From Galaxea fascicularis (lineage: Eukaryota > Cnidaria > Anthozoa > Scleractinia > Euphylliidae): a DNA stretch of 64,000 nucleotides. The DNA is taken from assembly GCA_948470475.1 (NCBI GenBank), contig OX419343.1:25678378-25742377 (forward strand), in the 5' to 3' direction. Numbering within the stretch: position 1 is the first letter of the stretch; each line of letters begins with the position of its first letter. Shown piece after piece: positions 60,001 to 64,000 of this stretch. Below the pieces are notes generated by a model, which saw only the letters and a list, made by a program, of their open reading frames with translations, was not told where the DNA came from and did not search any database. A program made the translations under genes and the position numbers.

Positions 60001-63000
60001 CTTTAGAATATACCACTTCAACTTTACAAAGTGTTATTTGTAACAGCATATCGTATACCTACGTGATTACCCAATCCTTGACTCGTACCAGTATTTAAAA
60101 AGCTTCCGGAAGGTAAAATGCTTAAAAATGTTAGGGCTTAATTGTTGCCATTAATGAGTATGAAATTAAAGACTGTTTGACTCAACAAACGACAACTCCT
60201 GAAAGACGATAGTGACTTTAAAACGTTTGGGTTGGCAACGGGGGTCTCCTAGTTAACTCCACGTATTTAACTGAAAAACGTGTTGAATATCATCACGCAA
60301 TCGCCTGAAAGGACATATCGACATGATGCAGTAACAACCGACAAGACAGTAAGTCTCCCTAATTTCTCCTGCTTCCTTAATCATGTCCAGTTAACTCTGA
60401 ATCAAAACAATATGACTGCCATGGCACTTGTCATTAGGGTCTTACCGCAGTAACGATTTGATTGGCCAGTTGTTTGTATTCCGTGGAAGTCTTGTCTGTC
60501 AGGGCCTCATTGTAAGTGTAGTTATTTCCTGTTATTCTTACTTCACCTTGAAACGCATCAACAGCTGCGGGGAGAGGAAACCAGAGCCGCTTCCTTTTAA
60601 ACCTTTTAAACTCTAAGATCAGAATGTATATTCTCCACACTGTTCTATGGTTATCACGAGGAGAATTTGTTAAACAATCAAGACCTTTGTTTCTTGTGGA
60701 TCACTTCCTTTTTTCTCACAACCTTTGTTTGATTGAGCAGTTTTACTATGAGGAAAAATTAACCATTGATCACTATTAGGAGTTAAAGGGTTAAATCTCT
60801 GTGAGAATTGAATGCAGTTGTCAAGTTGTCCGATGTCTTTCGCAGCGCCCCTTCAAATGTTTCTAGACTTTGTTAACCAGTTAAAGCAAACGCATTGTTG
60901 ACAAACGTTTGGAGTGATATAAGTACCTTAGATACCACTAAGGAGATAGAAATAAGTAAACTTTGAAGTAAAGAAGGAACGAGCAGTAATGTATTATTCC
61001 AAGCCTTATCCAGGACACAAGAACTTGAAAACATTGACTCGAGGATTTCGAGTTGAATTCCATTGCCACCCAGGCTATGCATAGTCAAGAACACTTGACT
61101 TTAATTTCGGCACCAGGTGCTGAAAAGACTGTCCTTTGGAGTTGACGACACCGTCAAAATCTAAGTACGCAAATAACAAGGAAGAGGGCTTCTCGTCAAG
61201 AAGCTGGCCTTGTGAGAGAATGGAGTAACTGGTAGAAGGGTCTTACCGATTCACTTTATTTTACGTACGTTCACCCCGAATAAGTCAAATTCGTATACAT
61301 ACTATTAATTTTAGAATTGTGCCTTCACCATCCCAACGATACTGTCTTCAAATGGCAACCATATGCAGAACTTACGTTCACAAAAACCACCATTTGTTTT
61401 CTCAAATTGCCCTGGTCTGCAACGACACTCGTATGCACCGAGCAAGTCTACACAAACTTGATCTTCTCTGCAAGGTGATGGTTCACATTCATTTATTTCT
61501 GAAAGAGAAAACGAAGAATATTTTTAATTACGCCCGATTCCACCTCAAACGCGTTTCTTAGTTCTTGTAAATATATGAATAAAGTCATTAATTGTCACTG
61601 ACATCTTATCTTTCTCATGAGGCTAAACTGCGACCACAAAACCTAACTTAGTGGGAAGTCGCCTTGGTAGAAGTGATGCCCTGTATAGTACCCTACTATC
61701 CTTCAAAAACTACATCTTGCAAATCACATATCTTAAGAACTTGTTGTGAAAGTTTATACAACCAAAACGAAACTAAACAACGCAAGTACCTTGGCAGAAT
61801 TCCCCGTCGACTCTAAAACCAGTTTTGCAGAAACAAAGGTATGACCCAAGGGTGTTCTGGCAAACAGCATTCTCATTGCAAGGGTTAAAAAGACATTCAT
61901 TGACATCTAAAAACGAATAGAGAACATTGTCAAAAGATATACAAAATGCACCACAACGGCTGTAAATGCATTCCAATGCAGAGTACCAGCCCGGTTAGCC
62001 GAGATCCCGGCACCGCGATACCGGGATCTCGGCTAACCGGGCTGGCCCGGTTGTCATGTAATCGCGGAATTGATCTTTGTTGCGTTTAACAAACGTGCCG
62101 AGATCCCGGCAAACTGACCCCAGCCCGGCTAACTGGGCCAGCCCGCCTCATGTAATCAGGCCCTTAGTGTAACCGACATATAACCACGATGACAGTCCCC
62201 TTTATCTCAAAATACACTAGCCAAAGCCTAAAGTAAAATTATTTTCAAACCACAAAACGAAGTAACCAATAGAAACCCAACTTTTACCGATACAAATGCA
62301 TAAAATATACTAAACACAAAATAAAACATTCTCAAAAGCACAAACCCTCTGAAAAACAACAACAAAGAAGCAACTGGCAACACTTCTAAACCACTTACCA
62401 ACAAAAGAAGTAGACGAAATGAGCTGACTCGAAAGTGGTGAAACAACAGAAGACGCCCAACGCGAACTCTCAAAAATTGTAGATAAGCTAGGACTCAAGC
62501 GTACGCCAGCTGTCGTCTCTATGATGGAGGAACCAGATAACACCGCACTAGCAGAAGCCACCTGAACCACAGACGATACCATTCGAAAAAGCGAAGACTT
62601 CGAAACAATTACAGGACTAAAACCAGTTTTCGTAGACGTCAAACTAGTTTCCACAATCGTATTTGAAACAAACAGAGTATAAAAAACTGACGGACCCGAC
62701 GTCAACCATATATCAACTGACGACGACATCAATAAACTGTCAACTTCCAAGGCAGAAGACAGTAATTGCAGCGATGGTGTCCCTTGACTTGATCCTAGAT
62801 TCGAACCCACTCCCACAGAAGACAAGCTACCTCTTAGAGAACCGCCTGAAATTACCGATTGATACACTACTCCCGACGATGACACCAACACCGAAGATAC
62901 TGAAGGCACACTGGACCAACTTCCATCTATTGCTGAACTCGAGCTCACTGCCAACGATGATGAACTACTTCCCCTCAGGCTACTCGTAACAACAACTGAC

Positions 63001-64000
63001 GTCGACAACACTCCAGCAGATGATATCAGCACAGACGACACTGACCGCGATACCGATGTACTTTCAACTATTGCCAGCCTCGAGCTACTTGTCACAGATC
63101 TCGAACTACTTCTCACTACGCCACTTGAAACAACTGATGTCGACACCACTCCTGACGATGACACCACCAAAGAAGACACTGAAGGCAATACCGATGTACT
63201 TGGAGCTATTACCACACTCGAGCTCACTGACACAAATGATGAACTACTTCTCACTGAGCTGCTTAAAGACACTGATGGCGACACCACTGCTGACGATGAG
63301 TCCAACACAGAGGACACTGACTGCAATACTGATGTACTTTGATCTGCTGCCACACTCGACCTCACTGCCACAGAAGACGAGCTACTTCTTGCAAGACTGC
63401 TTGAAACAACTGATTGCGAGACTACTCCTGACGATGACACCAACACCGAAGATACTGAAGGCACACTGGACGAACTTCCATCTATTGCTGAACTCGAGCT
63501 CACTGCCAACGATGATGAACTACTTCCCCTCAGGCTACTCGTAACAACAACTGACGTCGACAACACTCCAGCAGATGATATCAGCACAGACGACACTGAC
63601 CGCGATACCGATGTACTTTCAACTATTGCCAGCCTCGAGCTACTTCCCACAGATCTCGAACTACTTCTCACTACGCCACTTGAAACAACTGATGTCGACA
63701 ACACTCCTGACGATGACACTACCAAAGAAGACACTGAAGGCAATACCGATGTACTTGGAGCTATTACCACACTCGAGCTCACTGACACAAATGATGAACT
63801 ACTTCTCACTGAGCTGCTTAAAGACACTGATGGTGACACCACTGCTGACGATGAGTCCAACACAGAGGACACTGACTGCAATACTGATGTACTTTGATCT
63901 GCTGCTACACTCGACCTCACTGCCACAGAAGACGAGCTACTTCTTGCAAGACTGCTTGAAACAACTGATTGCGAGACTACTCCTGACGATGACACCAACA
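54063..64000 (-). CDS. Mucin-like EGF/SEA transmembrane protein (5' end outside window)
   Basis: Exons, 5' to 3': >64000-62399, 61906-61790, 61498-61376, 60564-60446, 58460-58393, 57852-57689, 56954-56829, 56188-56054, 55849-55718, 55606-55537, 55222-55146, 54613-54520, 54375-54063; every junction agrees in phase. Order: at least 530 residues of Ser/Val-rich tandem repeats; calcium-binding EGF (DVNECLFNPC); EGF (EINECEPSPC); a SEA domain over three exons with cleavage-type GSVIAEFVV; calcium-binding EGFs DRDEC and DINEC; two further EGFs (the last with CENGGTC); a short stalk; a membrane helix (WFIVAVVLASVCGTLLLVLC); a Cys/Arg-rich juxtamembrane stretch; and a cytoplasmic tail of about 100 residues. 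It is probably a surface mucin-like or adhesion protein, split by SEA autoproteolysis. The last exon may end at donor 54062 or read on to a stop at 53973-53975. No specific vertebrate orthologue is claimed. Confidence 0.85.
57021..57070. repeat. Very short inverted repeat
   Basis: TAGCCTCCCAAGCAGTCG and CGCATTGCGTGGGAGGTTA are imperfectly inverted within 50 bp, in an intron. It resembles fused MITE ends. Confidence 0.5.
58611..59005. repeat. MITE with 26-bp terminal inverted repeats
   Basis: The left end begins TACAGTAAACACCCGCATAT and the right end finishes ATGCGGGTGTTTACTGTA; both continue with GTTCTTA-type sequence. A TA target duplication is plausible. 395 bp, non-coding, inside an intron between the SEA-domain exons. 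Confidence 0.85.
59107..59500 (-). mobile_element. 3' fragment of a LINE (reverse transcriptase C-terminal region)
   Basis: The minus strand reads QSHFDNCSLVWGNCGETLSN, then LQNRAAR, SYDVDVNFLSHKLSWKALMV and FKSLNGLVPEYLTSK, and ends near GAILWNSLPCH. This is the C-terminal tail of a non-LTR retrotransposon ORF common in animal genomes. It is 5'-truncated with at least one frameshift, in an intron of the mucin-like gene and in the same orientation. Confidence 0.8.
61985..62165. repeat. GC-rich palindromic element
   Basis: 61988-62043 is a near-perfect hairpin: AGCCCGGTTAGCCGAGATCC and GGATCTCGGCTAACCGGGCT. A weaker related arm (GCCGAGATCCCGGCAAACTG) follows near 62097, ending CATGTAATCAGGCCC. 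It sits in the intron directly after the Ser-rich repeat exon. Confidence 0.8.
62860..64000 (-). repeat. Coding tandem repeat, 138-bp units in a 555-bp higher-order repeat
   Basis: The Ser-rich exon consists of 46-47 residue units beginning SVSSVL or SVSSLV. Four unit types (46+46+46+47 residues) form a 185-residue block that repeats almost exactly: GATCTGCTGC occurs at 63341 and again at 63896, 555 bp apart. The array runs past the window edge, so copy number is unknown. Confidence 0.9.

Noticed and set aside
62663..63544. Long plus-strand ORFs (108 and 174 residues)
   Set aside because: They are antisense shadows of the Ser/Val-rich repeat exon; the minus frame continues into well-phased EGF exons.

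Overview
The window is eukaryotic nuclear DNA from a cnidarian, most probably an anthozoan such as a stony coral. The deciding evidence is a pair of minicollagen genes (44226-45892 minus, 48365-49290 plus), a nematocyst protein family known only from Cnidaria. Genes are split by GT-AG introns, and introns and intergenic DNA are full of short palindromic DNA elements (MITEs), tRNA-type SINE fragments, LINE fragments and Penelope-like retroelement fragments. No prokaryotic features, CRISPR arrays, rRNA or tRNA genes were seen. Exon models were joined by hand from splice signals and reading phase; no transcript data were available.

Layout. (1) 229-11914 minus: OS-9, an ER lectin of ER-associated degradation, 14 visible exons, 3' end unclear. 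(2) 12017-12922 plus: QPRT, an intronless NAD-synthesis enzyme, head-to-head with OS-9 across 102 bp. (3) 13651-18482 minus: a QRICH2/C16orf96-like DUF4795 coiled-coil protein in five exons. (4) 20395-28300: two tandem paralogues (PYP-1, PYP-2) encoding small secreted proteins with an acidic N half, a Pro-Tyr repeat and a Lys-rich tail. They are separated by decayed LINE and Penelope elements. (5) 28986-31709 minus: a membrane guanylate cyclase with a NIT sensor domain; its expected last exon was not found. (6) 31710-40500: gene-poor, transposon-rich DNA. (7) 41425-42364 plus: PYP-3, a divergent Pro-Tyr-rich secreted protein. (8) Two divergent minicollagens. (9) 49291-54062: repeats, including an approximately 1 kb inverted-repeat element. 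(10) 54063 to beyond 64000 minus: a mucin-like membrane protein with Ser/Val-rich repeats, six EGF domains, a SEA domain, one membrane helix and a cytoplasmic tail; its N terminus lies outside the window.

The point of most interest is the 28 kb stretch from 21 to 49.3 kb. It holds three PYP genes and two minicollagens. All five encode secreted proteins and all carry the repeat in the last exon behind a phase-1 intron. I infer a candidate cluster of cnidarian structural, possibly nematocyst, proteins in which the PYP family is an unnamed component. The nematocyst link for PYP rests only on position and architecture.
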